NCBI GenBank assembly: GCA_030248215.1
Contig: JASANG010001428.1
Coordinates: forward strand, 1-64,000
Reading direction: 5' to 3'
Source: Enoplolaimus lenunculus
Taxonomy: Eukaryota > Nematoda > Enoplea > Enoplida > Thoracostomopsidae
DNA length: 64,000 nt
This document shows, piece by piece, positions 11,503-23,800 of the stretch. The translations under genes and the position numbers were made by a program. Numbering within the stretch: position 1 is the first letter of the stretch; every line of letters begins with the position of its first letter. The notes beneath the pieces are model-generated. The model worked only from the letters and a program-made list of their open reading frames with translations, ran no database searches and was not told the origin of the DNA.

Positions 11503-13164
11503 ATGATGAACAGACAATCGGAACTTACATTGGCGACGAGAACTGTTTCGCACCACAACAATCCTCAAATTGCTCCGTCTCAGTTGAAATCAGATGTGGT
11601 GAAGTTACTCGCTCGCGGTTTGTTTGTCACATTGACGTTGTCATTTTTAGGCTACGAATGCTACATTGTTGTCGATGAATTTCTCAAAGAACGCCTTGCA
11701 ACAGACACAATTACTCACATTCCAAAACAAATGCCAGATATGACTTATTGTACGAGATACTGGGTGGATGATGCAAAATTCAATAAGGAACTTAATTTGG
11801 GGATTTATGAGTTGGACATGATTGTAAACTTTCTCGGCTTGTATCCAATGATTGAGCCTGAATTTGTTAACGCAATTAACGCTGAACTGATTGCACAACT
11901 AAAACGAGAACTTGCACCACGTGAACCAACTCTGCGTGATATTGAGTCAACTCGTCATAAAGCTCTCGCTCGACTCGCCAGCGTGGTTTCACGTTCTTTC
12001 GGCACCTTTGAAGCCCTTCTACGCTACATTTCTCTGCCCGCAGAGCGCGTAATTCTACCACAACCCCCGTACACAACTGGAGAAGTTCCTACAATCTCGT
12101 CACTTGAAAACATGATTATAGATCGCAAGCCGCCTGTCGTCAAATTTCACTCAACTTCAAGCCTACAGTGCTACAGCATTGTATGGCCTTTCAACTACAC
12201 AATCTATGCGATTTTTGCGCAATCTGTCACACTTGTGGCCCGGTTCGGTCACAAGCGATTTCTTCGACAGTCGCAGTTGCCTCATTTGGGAATGTTGATC
12301 ATTGGAAAACCAACAATTTTACTACAATCGTCGCAAATCATTGCAATCACTCCTGGAACGGCTTACGATGTTTCCGTGAACGTTGTGTATTTTTCGCGAG
12401 TTTTCTGCCATTACAGGCCACATTGTAAGCCATGGACTGCGAATGACCGTATGGTTTGTGCATTGCAAGTTTACGAAGCAAGGTTTGAGTACAGATGTAG
12501 CTATTATACTCCCGGTGTCACAGCAGGCAACTCTGAGTCACTTTCGTTTAACGGCACACGGTCTGTGAAACCAATGTGCTCTGGTTTTACAACGGATCGC
12601 CTAAAAAATACATCCAAATCGATTCTCGAATTCATTGATTCCGCAATTGACACCCAATGTGTTGCCCCGTGTTCGGATGAAAGTTATTGGACTTCTGTTG
12701 GCCATAATCCTTGCACTGATAATGCTGATCAGTCTTTATTCTATTATAAACCATCAGGAGATGTAATCGCCATCCGGAGTTCAAAGTCAAATTGTGCTCT
12801 GAAAGATTCAAGAGACAGTTCAACCGCTGAAATAATGGCAAACAGTACAACTACAGAATCTCTCTCTGATCCAGACGCTTCTTCTAATGACAACTTCCCA
12901 ATCGCCAGCGAAATTATGAATCGATCTGATGTGTCAATTATCAAAGTGCGTTATGTAAATCCTTGGACAAGTTATATGATTCGCGAAAGCAAACTCTACC
13001 CTATCACTCAGCTTTTCAGCAATTTAGCAGGGTTGATTTCTCTGTTTCTCGGTGTTTCAGTGTTGTCCATTTCTCGAGCATTGGTCAAGATTCTCTGTTG
13101 TTCGTTTAATCCAAGACCGCAAATCCGCAATGGAAAAAACCTAAAAGACACAATGCAACACTGA
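11503..13164 (+). CDS. DEG/ENaC-like sodium channel subunit, single exon
   Basis: A single open frame encodes 553 aa from the ATG at 11503; a second ATG follows at once. The layout fits a degenerin/epithelial sodium channel subunit: a short cytoplasmic N-terminus, a first membrane segment at about residues 35-57 (LFVTLTLSFLGYE), then MPDMTYC where the family has FPAVTIC, a large cysteine- and glycosylation-rich extracellular part with CVAPCSDESYW near the second membrane segment, and a second segment at about residues 506-529. The latter contains LISLFLGVS, whose G-V-S fits the family's G-x-S selectivity filter. Such proteins form trimeric, amiloride-sensitive cation channels in the plasma membrane. 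The gene has no intron, unlike its neighbours, and the sequence is very divergent, so the ligand or stimulus cannot be inferred. A TATCAG just upstream (about 11464-11469) could be a trans-splice acceptor. Confidence 0.72.
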   Translation: MMNRQSELTLATRTVSHHNNPQIAPSQLKSDVVKLLARGLFVTLTLSFLGYECYIVVDEFLKERLATDTITHIPKQMPDMTYCTRYWVDDAKFNKELNLGIYELDMIVNFLGLYPMIEPEFVNAINAELIAQLKRELAPREPTLRDIESTRHKALARLASVVSRSFGTFEALLRYISLPAERVILPQPPYTTGEVPTISSLENMIIDRKPPVVKFHSTSSLQCYSIVWPFNYTIYAIFAQSVTLVARFGHKRFLRQSQLPHLGMLIIGKPTILLQSSQIIAITPGTAYDVSVNVVYFSRVFCHYRPHCKPWTANDRMVCALQVYEARFEYRCSYYTPGVTAGNSESLSFNGTRSVKPMCSGFTTDRLKNTSKSILEFIDSAIDTQCVAPCSDESYWTSVGHNPCTDNADQSLFYYKPSGDVIAIRSSKSNCALKDSRDSSTAEIMANSTTTESLSDPDASSNDNFPIASEIMNRSDVSIIKVRYVNPWTSYMIRESKLYPITQLFSNLAGLISLFLGVSVLSISRALVKILCCSFNPRPQIRNGKNLKDTMQH

Positions 13165-13411
13165 TTTCAACCTTTAAACGGCAACAAAAATAATCTATGG
13201 AAGTAGGTGGCTGCCAGCAACTGCAATTCCCTAAAACTGTAAGACTTGCCAAGTATTTCCTAAACATCGTTCCTAAAGTTCCTTTTCAAGAATTCCCATG
13301 ACACAGGACAAATGAGCTCGTAACTTTCGAATTCAAACCCCCAACGCTAAGCAATTTCTTTCATACACTGAAACAGTCCAAAACTACTCTATCAACGATT
13401 TTAGCTGTATG

Positions 13412-13417
13412 AATAAA
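13412..13417 (+). terminator. Possible polyadenylation signal of the channel gene
   Basis: AATAAA lies about 250 bp after the stop codon of the DEG/ENaC-like gene, a plausible distance for a 3' UTR. It is only a motif match in AT-rich DNA. Confidence 0.35.
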
Positions 13418-15447
13418 GAACTGCTTAGCGTGGGGTTGGGGGACGACAACACCACCATGCTTAGCATTCGCTCAAAATGCGGAAGGTTCAAGGAAGCTGC
13501 AGCCTCCCCCCTGAGATAGAAAAAGCACAAAATTGATTCAAAAAGTTTGGTTGTTGCTGGAAAAGTTTCCTCCTATATTCGTGTCGTGAAATTAACAGTA
13601 AATTAATTGCGTTAAACCAGACATCAAACGCAAAAAATGACGCAATTCAATTCAGCGAGATTTTAAACAATAATATGTATGAAAAATTAGATTTCTTAAC
13701 TGTTGAAAATATAGGTACATTTTCGGTTCCGCAGTAGTCAATAAGGTCACAAAAAGTAAAAGTATATATTCAAGTTTGGACCAATCTTTACTTTAACAAC
13801 ATAACCAAAACATATTCCTAAGTTTAAGCCCCCTCCAGCGTTATAATCACTAGTGTAAAGCAAAGCTTAGCCTAAGTCCAAGCAAACAAATTAGTCTAAA
13901 ATTTAAGCCTTGCCTATTTCGGTCCAGTGAGAAGGCGGTAACAGCTGATCAAAAGCTTGGCGGGCGAGAATGAAAGCGAGCCACTTATATTGTACCAAAT
14001 GTATCACCGTCTTTCATGGAATTTGGGACTAAATAAAAACCTAAATTGTGCGCTAATTATGAACGAATTGCATTGCTTCAATATGTTGGTTTTATGCTAA
14101 GCTTCTGCGAAAATTCTTCGCTGGAAATTGTGACAAAAGTAAAACAAAACCCGTTAGAGGTAAATTTTGCAAATATGAAAAATTTTACTACCGAAATTGC
14201 CCAAACCTCGGGCAAAACATCTGCCGGAGGCAAACGTCCAGTTAAACCCTTTTATTTCATTATCCGTTTCGTTATTTCGATCGCTACCCGTTTCAGTTAC
14301 CTTTACGATCCGTTTACACCCTGGTATGGATTACAATTAAAAACCTTTTAAAATTGCGGTATGGCTTACAGAAGTCATTTTCATTTTGTGCTGCAATTGT
14401 ACACGCTTCAATTCAATATACACGCCCAATAGTGTAAAAAACACAACACTTTATTCAATACGTCTCATAAGAAACACACACTTACAAGCGCACAGCTATG
14501 CATATTGAATTCGTAAACGTGAACAGTACACAGAAGGTAACACAATGCAACCTTTGTCAAGAGATACTAAAATTCAAATACACTGTTAACACCATAACGC
14601 CGTTTCACTTTCATGAATCATGATGCTAATATCCGAAAAACGTATCCGTTTGTAAGTAGCGATTTTTGAAATTTTAAAATGACTGAATGGGTCGTTCAAC
14701 CGCAACATATTAATAGGTTCCGAATGCGAACCCAGATTACAATTTAGCTTAGCAGTGCACAGCCTTTACAAAAACGGTAACGGTTATCATAATGGAGGCT
14801 CAATTCAAATGCATATAATGCCGTATAAGGCGGAGCCACATATAATACAAAATTTAACGACGAATTAATAACATTAATAATTGCATATTTACAAGCAACA
14901 CAATCATATCGTACGAATATACAAGAAGCCGACTATCAGACGTAACCTGGACAAAATCAATCGCACTCAAGTATTTTTAAAGTTTTCTTAAAACAACAGG
15001 TACTTGACAAATCGAGAAAAGCGTTTAAATACTAGCATACAACTTTATGAAGTAGCTCAAAAACGTCTTCACAAGTCAAATTTTATCACAGCAAAATTTC
15101 TCATATGAGATCATTTGCAAACAAGCAATGGAATGATTTTTTATGCCCGAAACAAAATTTCTGTGTACTACCCTTGAATAAATATGTATAAACCGTACAA
15201 CAGTCGACATGGCAAAAAATGGGCTCTTCTACGCTTTTCTTTACAAATAGAAATAAGCTTACGTAAAAACTTTAGCATTGGCTTACGCATCGGTAAGCAA
15301 TTTCCTAATAGTCTAAGGTCACATCCAAGTGCACATGTAGGGGAAGGTGTACAAGAGCCAAATATGGAGTATCATAATAATTATAAGCGTTATAGATAGT
15401 TAAGCGTTAAACTGACGATATTAGCCTAACACGTGGGAACGTTATAA
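13418..15447. other. Intergenic with repeat fragments
   Basis: No gene was recognised. It contains TTAGGC-like degenerate sequence near 13820-13910 and a right half of the AACGGAAACGG MITE family ending in ACACCCTG near 14323. The rest is AT-rich without structure I can name. Confidence 0.4.
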
Positions 15448-15781
15448 CAGGGATGGGAGTCTCGGTCTCGGTAAGTCTCGATATTTTAGCAGGTTTCGGT
15501 TTTGGTCTCGCTTTTTTGAGTCTATGCGGTTTGGAACCAAGACCAGAAGCGTATCATTCAATAAATATATGTATGACTGTATTGAAGTGATGGTTGGAAA
15601 GAATTTTTATGTGAATTTATGAAATTTTAGTTACGCAATAATTACGAGCAGATATTCTGTAAAAACACAAAAAAGCTAGGAAAAACACAAAAAACTATGA
15701 ACAACGCCATAAAAATAATATATTTTGAAAATTAAATTTTTTCGGTGATGACCAAAAATTGACCGAGACCGCCCATCCCTG
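15448..15781. repeat. hAT-type MITE, CAGGGATGGGCGGTCTCGG family
   Basis: Inverted ends: CAGGGATGGGAGTCTCGG on the left and CCGAGACCGCCCATCCCTG on the right. The sequence GTTATAAC occurs on both sides (15441-15448 and 15782-15789), a duplicated target whose last base overlaps the left end. Relatives are at 19142-19722, 28675-28999, 29123-29793, 41140-41787 and 44483-45184. Noncoding. Confidence 0.75.
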
Positions 15782-16964
15782 GTTATAACAGAAAATTTCC
15801 CAACATAACAAATGAATTAAATACCTAAACAAAAGGGTGTGCCAAAGTGCCATTTCACCTTCGCTATATAATACATGTACGTTCATAAATTAGTTTTGCG
15901 TAGTATAAACCAGGGCGGCACCGATTCCACGAGTTGATCGAATCCGAATCCATTGCAAATGTACCGAATCCGAACCTTGTATTTTGTACAATCTTCCGAT
16001 GTATCGATAATTTGTTTCAGAAAACATATCAACACAATGCCAGCCATACCTTTTAAATGTTAATATATTTCGTGACCGAATCTAGTTCCGAGATTTGTGA
16101 CCAGAAACAAAAAATTTTAATTATTGATCGTTTACAAATGTAAGCATATATTTAATAAAAAGCAAAATATAGTTGTAGCCGTATACTACGTATATATTGT
16201 TGTTTTTATTGAATTTGCTTCAGTTATTCTTGAAAGTTTCAAAATAAAAATTTTCCAAATTTATCCTTTATGTCTTTTAATACAGCAATTTTTTAGCATC
16301 TGGAAAAAATGGTATCGGCATCGGCCAAATTTGAAAATAAGAATCGGCATCGGCAAAACTTTTTGGTATGAGGCACATCCCTATTTTTCACAGCCAAATC
16401 TAAACGCGAACCGTCATTTTTTTGTCGAATCCGATGTTCTGTAACCATTAAAATATAGAACGGTAAGCTTGAGGTACTACGCTCAGAAGCGTCAAGCGTC
16501 GCAGTAGAAAAATCGTAGCCAAGTAAAAAACAAATTAGATACTTACTTTATCAGACAACCGGGCGTAGCATAACATACAGGAAGAGATAAGGATCAGAAA
16601 GAAAAAATGCAAAATCTAGTACTTATAGCTAGAATAAAATCATTAAATACACAATGGTCAAATTTCCTAAAATGAAGGACGAGCTAAATTTTTATCGAAA
16701 TGACTTGCACAAATATATCTTTAAAACTTCTGTCAACAAATTTTCATTTTCGTACTTTAATAAACACTCAAAATATGCAAGCGGGTATATATAACTGGTA
16801 CAACAAATATATGTATATACGTAAGTCAATACTAAAACACAGATATCAAAAATGAGACACAAAGTCATAACATGAGGGACACGTCATTTGTCAAGATTAG
16901 AAACCATCATGGCCGCCTAAACTTTTAATTTTTCACAGCTGACCCGACAAAACATTTAACCATA
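15782..16964. other. Intergenic with decayed repeat pieces
   Basis: No gene is seen. Between about 15915 and 16384 there are fragments of the GATGCCGAT/GGCACATCCCTA family (intact copy at 40556-40995), for example GGCATCGGC and GAGGCACATCCCTA. Confidence 0.4.
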
Positions 16965-17610
16965 AAGCCCTATTCACACGTGCAAGGTTTTGCCGCGAGA
17001 ACTCGCAGATGCACCTTGCACGAGTTATTTGCAGCTGCAAGCACTTGTACGGAAACATCATTTTCATTCTAAATCTTGAAATAAATTTATATGCATAATT
17101 TGCAGACGACAGCAAAAAATACCAAGATAAGTTGTAGATTATCAGTTCAGACGATGATGATGAATTTATTTAACTTACAAGGCTATTAATACCTATGAAT
17201 TAATTCTTCGCGTATATTCATCATGAATAAATTGCAGCTCCAAATTTTTGGAACGAATTTTTGGAAAAACTTGTTGTTGCAAGAAAAATTCCTGCGTAAA
17301 GAAAACTACTCGAAATTTCTTGACTGGAAACCGCTTTCAAAGCTTACAATTTCTGTTTAGTACTATACAGATGCAAAACTAGCCCGGTTACCATCACCAT
17401 GGACTGCGAAATATCAAATGCGTTTGATATTTTAATTAATTTTCAATTGCACGGATTAATTCAGAATTAAAAAACTTAATGACATGAATTACAGGTGAAT
17501 AATTTGCATCAGCAAGCAAGAACTTCAAAGCTGTTTTGTTACCAAACATGCACATGCAAATTGCACGTGCAAGTTTGCGCTACAAAAACTTGCATGTGTG
17601 AATACGGCTT
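16965..17610. repeat. TIR element, AAGCCCTATTCACACGTGCAAG family, long copy
   Basis: The left end AAGCCCTATTCACACGTGCA is the inverted match of the right end, which reads TGCATGTGTGAATACGGCTT. The match continues inward to about 40 bp, each arm carrying its own short palindrome GCACGTGC or similar. No TSD is obvious and no coding sequence is inside. A shorter relative is at 33662-33823. The superfamily is uncertain. Confidence 0.6.
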
Positions 17611-17781
17611 GATGGAGCAAAACGGAACTCCGAGCAAACATCGAAGTTTCGCGAAGCGTAATATGTTTGTACTCTGGGGTCGAAAGGTGGATGTTCGCCC
17701 GACGGAAATATCAATAATAGCTGAACAGATTTTCATACTTTTGTTTGAAAGCGTATAATCCTGGAATCCTGGGGTGTTAAC

Positions 17782-18206
17782 CAGGGTGCGACAGGATACC
17801 AAAAACTGACGGAGCCGGATAATTTAATATCCGTCCGGAGCTGAATAGCTTAGGCTTAGTTATAGACCCATTTTTACGCTGCAGTTCAGGCTTAGCCTTA
17901 AGAGTAATAGAAATATGCTGAGATATAGAAAACACTCGTCATCCATATTTGGTTTTTTAGCGTTATTCTTGCCCAATAAAGATTGTGAATGTACACGGTT
18001 ACATGCAAACATTTACATTACATGGTGTGACAGGAAAACTACGTAAAAGTATATAAATCAATCAGTTCGATGGTACTTTGCAATTGGCATAAATACAAAT
18101 GATGGTATAGATTTTTTGAAATTTTTTAAAAATAATATCCGGCAAGTTAAAATACCGGAGCCGGATATCGATGTTTTGCTGGAGCCGGATATCGAGTCGC
18201 ACCCTG
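17782..18206. repeat. hAT-type MITE with perfect TSD GTGTTAAC
   Basis: The ends are CAGGGTGCGACAGGATACC and GATATCGAGTCGCACCCTG, inverted to each other. The 8 bases GTGTTAAC sit directly on both sides (17774-17781 and 18207-18214), a perfect hAT-type duplication. The interior contains GGCTTAGGCTTAG-like tracts. Relatives are at 22822-23835 and 60990-61959. Confidence 0.8.
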
Positions 18207-18611
18207 GTGTTAACCTCGCATTAAGGTTGGAAAATTCTAAGCCGTTTACTAGCTACAGGCTAATCGAATCGTACTGCCGCTTGCCTCTCAGATGTTCAGG
18301 GGCCTGACCCCGGTTTAACCAACAAAGATGATGTGAAACCACCACGCGTTGTTGTTTAAAAGTGGAAATCTGACATTCAAAATGCTGTACATGGCACGAT
18401 AGCAGCAAAAACTCGCATTCGGCTCGGAACATTACAAATAGTTTCGGAATCGACCAAATCTTTGATTTTATGCCACTCAGGGTCATATGAGGCTCTAGAT
18501 AACAGGTGAGATATTTTAGTTCCAGGTCAATTTAAATTTAAATCGTTCAGGTCTTATACTGGTAAACATTAACGATTGAATTGAACTATTTATGATGGTA
18601 ACGATATATAA

Positions 18612-19078
18612 CGGTTGCGTTACACTTGTCGTGCGACGCCGTCCGACATTCCTACGACGCCGCCCGGCACCGTGCGTCACGGTCCGTCAGTTACACGGTA
18701 TCGTACGTAAGTTATTTACGTACGATACCGCAAGGTGATGGACGGCGCCGTACGGATGACGCACGATGACGGACGGCGCCGTACGGGTGACGCACGGCGC
18801 CGTAGGGGCGACCCACGATGACGGCCGACGACGTGCGGGTGATGCACAGTGACGGACGGCGCCATACGGGTGACGCACGGTGCCGTACGGGTGACGCACG
18901 ATGACGGACGGCGCCGTACGGAGGACGCACGATGACGGACGGCGCCGTACGGGGGACGCACGATGACGGAAGGCGCCGTACGGGTGATGCACGGCGTCGT
19001 GCGGGTGATGCACGGTGACGGACGGCACCGTACGGGTGACGCACGGTGACGGATGTCAACAAAAGTATAGCGCAACAC
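18612..19078. repeat. GC-rich minisatellite inside a TIR element
   Basis: From about 18736 to 19055 a tandem array alternates 31-bp units (GATGACGGACGGCGCCGTAC plus GGGTGACGCAC) with 21-bp units lacking the first ten bases, about 11 units. To its left a shorter run of the same unit lies in the opposite orientation, joined by a near-perfect hairpin at 18698-18730 (CGGTATCGTACGTAA and its inverse). The outer edges GTTGCGTTACACTT and its approximate inverse near 19065-19077 suggest terminal inverted repeats. All three minus-strand frames are open only because the unit lacks stops. Confidence 0.7.
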
Positions 19079-19141
19079 TTACACGTACGTCGACATATAA
19101 ACAAACCGAGATAGTATAACATTACATCATTCTATGTATAT

Positions 19142-19722
19142 CAGGGATGGGCGGTCACGGTCTCGGCTAGCCTCGGGATTTGGCTGATCTCGACCTCGCT
19201 TTTTTCAGTCTCGGTGGTTGCAAATCGAGGCCAAACGGGTAAAAGAGCGACAAACAATCACAGAAAAGTTTCCTCGGATCACAGCTTTGGTTCCAAAGTA
19301 TTTGCTTACTTTGCACAGCGAACGATTATGGAGCCCTGCTACCTAGTTATACATCGATTTGAGAAACAGAATGACCCCTATGATTTTATTGCGACAAAGA
19401 ACAAACAGTTGCATTTTCGCGTTTAGAACCTTTAAGGCATCGTGCAAAAAATTAAGGGTCATCCGCATTTATAACGTATACGCTCGAAAGGTATGGGGTC
19501 GGTAGCCAAGTGAAAAATAAAATCGGAAATAAAGTTTGGCACCGATTTATTACTTTAATTGCATGAAGCGGCAATTCAAAGCAGAAAAAATATTCAAAAC
19601 TTTTCTTAAGTCTTATTTTTACTCTCAATAACGGTTAAAAATTGACAGAGATCGACACCAAACATCTCGCTGTCGTTAGGTCGGGTCACGGTCTCTTTTT
19701 TAACCGAGACCACCCATCTCTG
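19142..19722. repeat. hAT-type MITE with perfect TSD ATGTATAT
   Basis: Left end CAGGGATGGGCGGTCACGG, right end CGAGACCACCCATCTCTG. ATGTATAT flanks both sides (19134-19141 and 19723-19730), a perfect 8-bp TSD. It belongs to the same family as 15448-15781 but is longer; the interior is AT-rich and noncoding. Confidence 0.8.
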
Positions 19723-20867
19723 ATGTATATATACAGCATATATATGCACGAATAAAGACGCAGCCAGGGGGTATCACGGAGTCAAACACTCCGCTTGAGA
19801 TTTTTGCCCCAGGTTTCAGGCATTTTTTCAGTAGGTAAGATAAGAAAATCCCCGTCGTCATATTTATAGGATGTGACCACCCTTTACAAAACCCTGGTTG
19901 CGGTCATCGTGTACAGATGATGTTAACAACACGAACAATGGATTTTTTGCACTTTTGCAGTCTGACCACAAGAAAACGGGCTTCAACACTTTATATTCAA
20001 TTCAATACTGTGCGTATTACGTATAGATACGCCAAAAAAGGCATTCAAATTATTTATCCCAGTACTGCAGCTAATATTGAACCAAAGTTCCGAAAGCACA
20101 TTAAACAAAACCACATATTATGATGCAAACAAAGAACATCAGCCGTAGCGTAGGGAAATTTAGCTGTCGAAAGCAAAATTTTGTGATACCAAACTAAGCT
20201 CCACCGAAACTAAGGTCAACTTACCCTAATGTTAGTTTCGCTTACCGGCAGGTTACACTTACAGGTTGTTTTGGTGTCATACTGGAAATTCAGATGTACA
20301 ATGTACACGTTTAAAATTTCAGACGCTTTCAGTACCTATACTGCCGAACTGTCGTTAATAGACTTAGGTAACAGGTTCGAATTTTGAAACACTTTTTGTT
20401 TCTCCATTATAGAAAATATTACGCGCTGTGCGAATATAAATAAACACTTTTTGCTGTCAATGTACGACAGGTAATGATGTCAACATGCTTTTAATTTTAA
20501 TATCTTTAGACAAATTATGGTTTAAAATACGATTTATAAACATACGATAAGCGGTTCTTGAGATTCGCACTAGACAAAACTTTCGGGCTTACGAACAGGG
20601 CAGGAACGTATATTCATACATGAATGAATGAAATGCAAGCAGAAACCACAGCGCTGTAACTAGGGAACAGAAAAAACAGAAACACTGTTTACACAAAGTT
20701 CAACCAACCGCGAACTTAAGAGCGCTCGGCGCGGGTTTTGTGGTACGCACATTATTTTTCACTCAATTGCAACAATTCCAGAACCCCAAACAGAACCTCA
20801 GAACACAGTAACACACTAAGCAACAACTAGACGGGTTATGTAATCATACAGCTTACGTACTACCAAG
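19723..20867. other. Downstream flank of the first HMG gene
   Basis: No gene was recognised. This stretch would hold the 3' UTR of the minus-strand HMG gene ending at 20868; no clear minus-strand AATAAA was picked out close to the stop. Confidence 0.35.
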
Positions 20868-23800
20868 TCACTGTGACGACACTGCAGCTTGTTGTTGTGC
20901 AGCTGCCAATTGCTGTTGCATTAATTGCTGTTGCTGTTGTTCTTGTTCGCGTTGTTGTTGCAATCCAATTACTACATGCTGTTGTTGCTGGTCACTATTG
21001 CATCCACTGCTACTGCTATTAGCACCAGCACTGCCAGTTGCAACCAACCCGGCGGTTACGCTGTTGTTGCTTGCATTGCTGCTAGTTGCAGCAGTTGTAG
21101 CAGCAGTCGCCCCATTAGCCGCAGATGCCGCATTGGCAACTGCAGCAGCAATTCCGCCATCGTATATCGACGCAACGTTCAACATTTGTTGCGGTTGTTG
21201 TGCGATTTGTTGTTGTGGCTGCAACTGCACTTGTTGTTGCATTTGCTGTTGCAACTGTTGCGTGTACAACATTTGCTGAGCCATCGCATCGGCTGCAGCA
21301 GTTGTGCTAGCAATTTGTTGTTGTTGTTGTTGGTGTGGTTGCTGTTGTTGTAGGAGTAACTGTTGTTGTTGCAACTGTTGTTGTTGTTGTTGCGCAGATG
21401 TTTGCGGTTGTTGTTGTAACATTTGTTGCGATGGGCTTTGACCCGGAAACGCAGTTGCAGACACGCTATTGTTGATAGCGCTCTGTTGCTGCTGTAATTT
21501 TGCCTGTTCAGCTTGTTGTCGCGCAACTACTGATGCAATAGGCCGGCCCGCTTTGAAATCTTTCATTTCCTGCAGAAAACTTAATATCAAAGTTGCAACA
21601 TTTACAAATGAATACCCGGACCCGGAATTTTGCAGTCAAAACCCGGCCTCGGAATTTTTCACAACATAAACCTGAACTTGGTCCTAAAATTTACGAAATA
21701 AAACAAAATGTTTTAGGACAAACCGTTAAAATATAGATTTTGTCTCTATATAACTTTCAGTAGCAGGGCCGGAGTTGCGATGCCTCAGGGTGGGGTGCGA
21801 AATTATGTATCCGGTTTCGGCATAAACCTAGCGGATACCGGATATTTGCGGTTGTGGTTCCAAATATCATAAAATTCCTTTTAACATGTCGAAATTCTAG
21901 ATATTTTGTACCGACTGCAATTCCGGGCAAGTCAAGAATGCAGATACTTTAAACGTTCCCATTTCAAAATGCTATATTTAAATTTCGGATGCCCGAAAAC
22001 ACAAAAGCCAGCAACGCGCGAACGCTTATACAATTGGTAATTCCCCAACTCTATTGTCATAGTTGGAATCGCTAATATGCTAACTCTAACTGGTTAGTCG
22101 CAACCCGTTCATTTATGTGATTTAGAGATCTAGAAACATTTAATTCAGATTGCTCGCACCCAAAACAAATTAGTTCTGAAATTAGATCGGTTGTATATAA
22201 CGCTAACACTTAGTGCAATAAAGCAAAAAGTACTAATTTAGGCTTAAACAATTATTCAATTACCCTGTAGCTAGTAAACACTTGGAATTTTAAAATCCCA
22301 ACGGAAAGTTGACACGCTAGGATGATAAACTATAAAACAAGTCTCGCTTCGTTCAAAAATAGAAATTGGTACGTATGTAAAAAGTATGTTGTCCGACACT
22401 TTCAGGTTCTATTCCGGTATAAATTTCCTGTTACGGTTTCGATTCTCGTATAATTTAGTTCCGTTTTGCACACCGTTCTTGACAATGCATCGAAAGCAAT
22501 TCTGGAAATCTCACCGCTTCATATCGAAGCCGATCATCCTGTGCTTGCATTTCGTAGCGAGTTTTTGTCTCAGGATCGATTTCACGCCACATGCGGCCCA
22601 ACTCTTGCGCTACTTGCCCGACACGCCATTCTGGATGCGCTGCTTGGATTTCGCCTCGCTTAGCTTGGGAGAAAAAGAAAAACGCGGATCTGAAAGTAAA
22701 ATAGTTCTAAATCAAATTTTTAATTGAACGTTCAGTCACAATGGTTCGTGCGGCGATCAACTGCATAATGACTGTAGCGACTAAATTTTCAACGTTATAC
22801 ACATATATAATATAAATATGTCAGGATGCGACCGGATACCAAAAACCGAGGGAATCGGGAAATCTAATACCGGCCAGAGCCAAATAATTAATTCAAATCT
22901 AATACTAGATTGCATTCAAATATCAGAATGTAGCTTACAACTCTTCCTTCCGTGGCTTAAGGTACTTAAAGTTTTTACGTGAGACAAAGTTTACCATCTC
23001 ACGCCGATTAATGTTTAACACTTTAACACGACTTTGTGGCGTTGCGTTCAATTAAAATAGTCGTTTGGTCCATGTTCCTCTACAGGGCTTAGTTTTCCGT
23101 AGATACTATAAACCAGAGGTGGCCGATCACGGATGGGAGTCTCGGTTTTTGAAAGGTCCCAGTTTCTAGTCTCGGTGGTTTGGAACCGACACTAGAAGTG
23201 AAAATCGACGAATAAAAAAGCATTAGAAATCAATTATTTGGAAAATTATATTTTTTTCGGTGATAACTAAAAGTTGACCGAGACCAAGACTTCTCATGGT
23301 CGGTCTCCGCCCATCCCTTGCTCTGATTAAGGCCAATGTGCAACCGAAAAATGAAAAATACATCCCACCGAAAAATTCATATCTTAATTTCCACTGACCA
23401 AATTTTAATACCGAAATTTTAAATTTCGGCAAAAAATATCTGAACCGGAACCGGATTTCCGGTTGCACCCTGATTAAGGTTATTGTTTTTGCACAGGCTT
23501 AGGGTTAGTTATAGACCCATTTTTACGCTGAAGTTTAGACTTAGCCTTAGGAATAATTGAAGTGCTGAGATATTTTGGTACGCCCTAGAATGACACCTTC
23601 CAGTGTTATTGCGAACCAATAGATTGTGAATGTACACGGTCACATGCCAACATTTATATTACATGTGTGACAGAAAAAGTACGTAAAAGTAAGTGAATCA
23701 GTTCGATGGTACTGGCATAAATACAAAAGATGGTATAAATTTTTGAAGTTATTTATAATAATATCCGGCAAGTTAAAAAACCGGAGCCAGATGTCGATGT

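Noticed and set aside
18687-19122. Three overlapping minus-strand open frames rich in Arg, Pro, Ser and His
   Set aside because: All lie in the 31/21-bp minisatellite, whose unit has no stop codon in any minus-strand frame. Period-driven openness, not coding.
20925-21353. Plus-strand frames rich in Leu and Cys opposite the HMG exon
   Set aside because: They are the complement of CAA/CAG glutamine codons in the minus-strand exon 4 of HMG copy 1; the same holds at 35891-36155 and 36917-37325 for copy 2.
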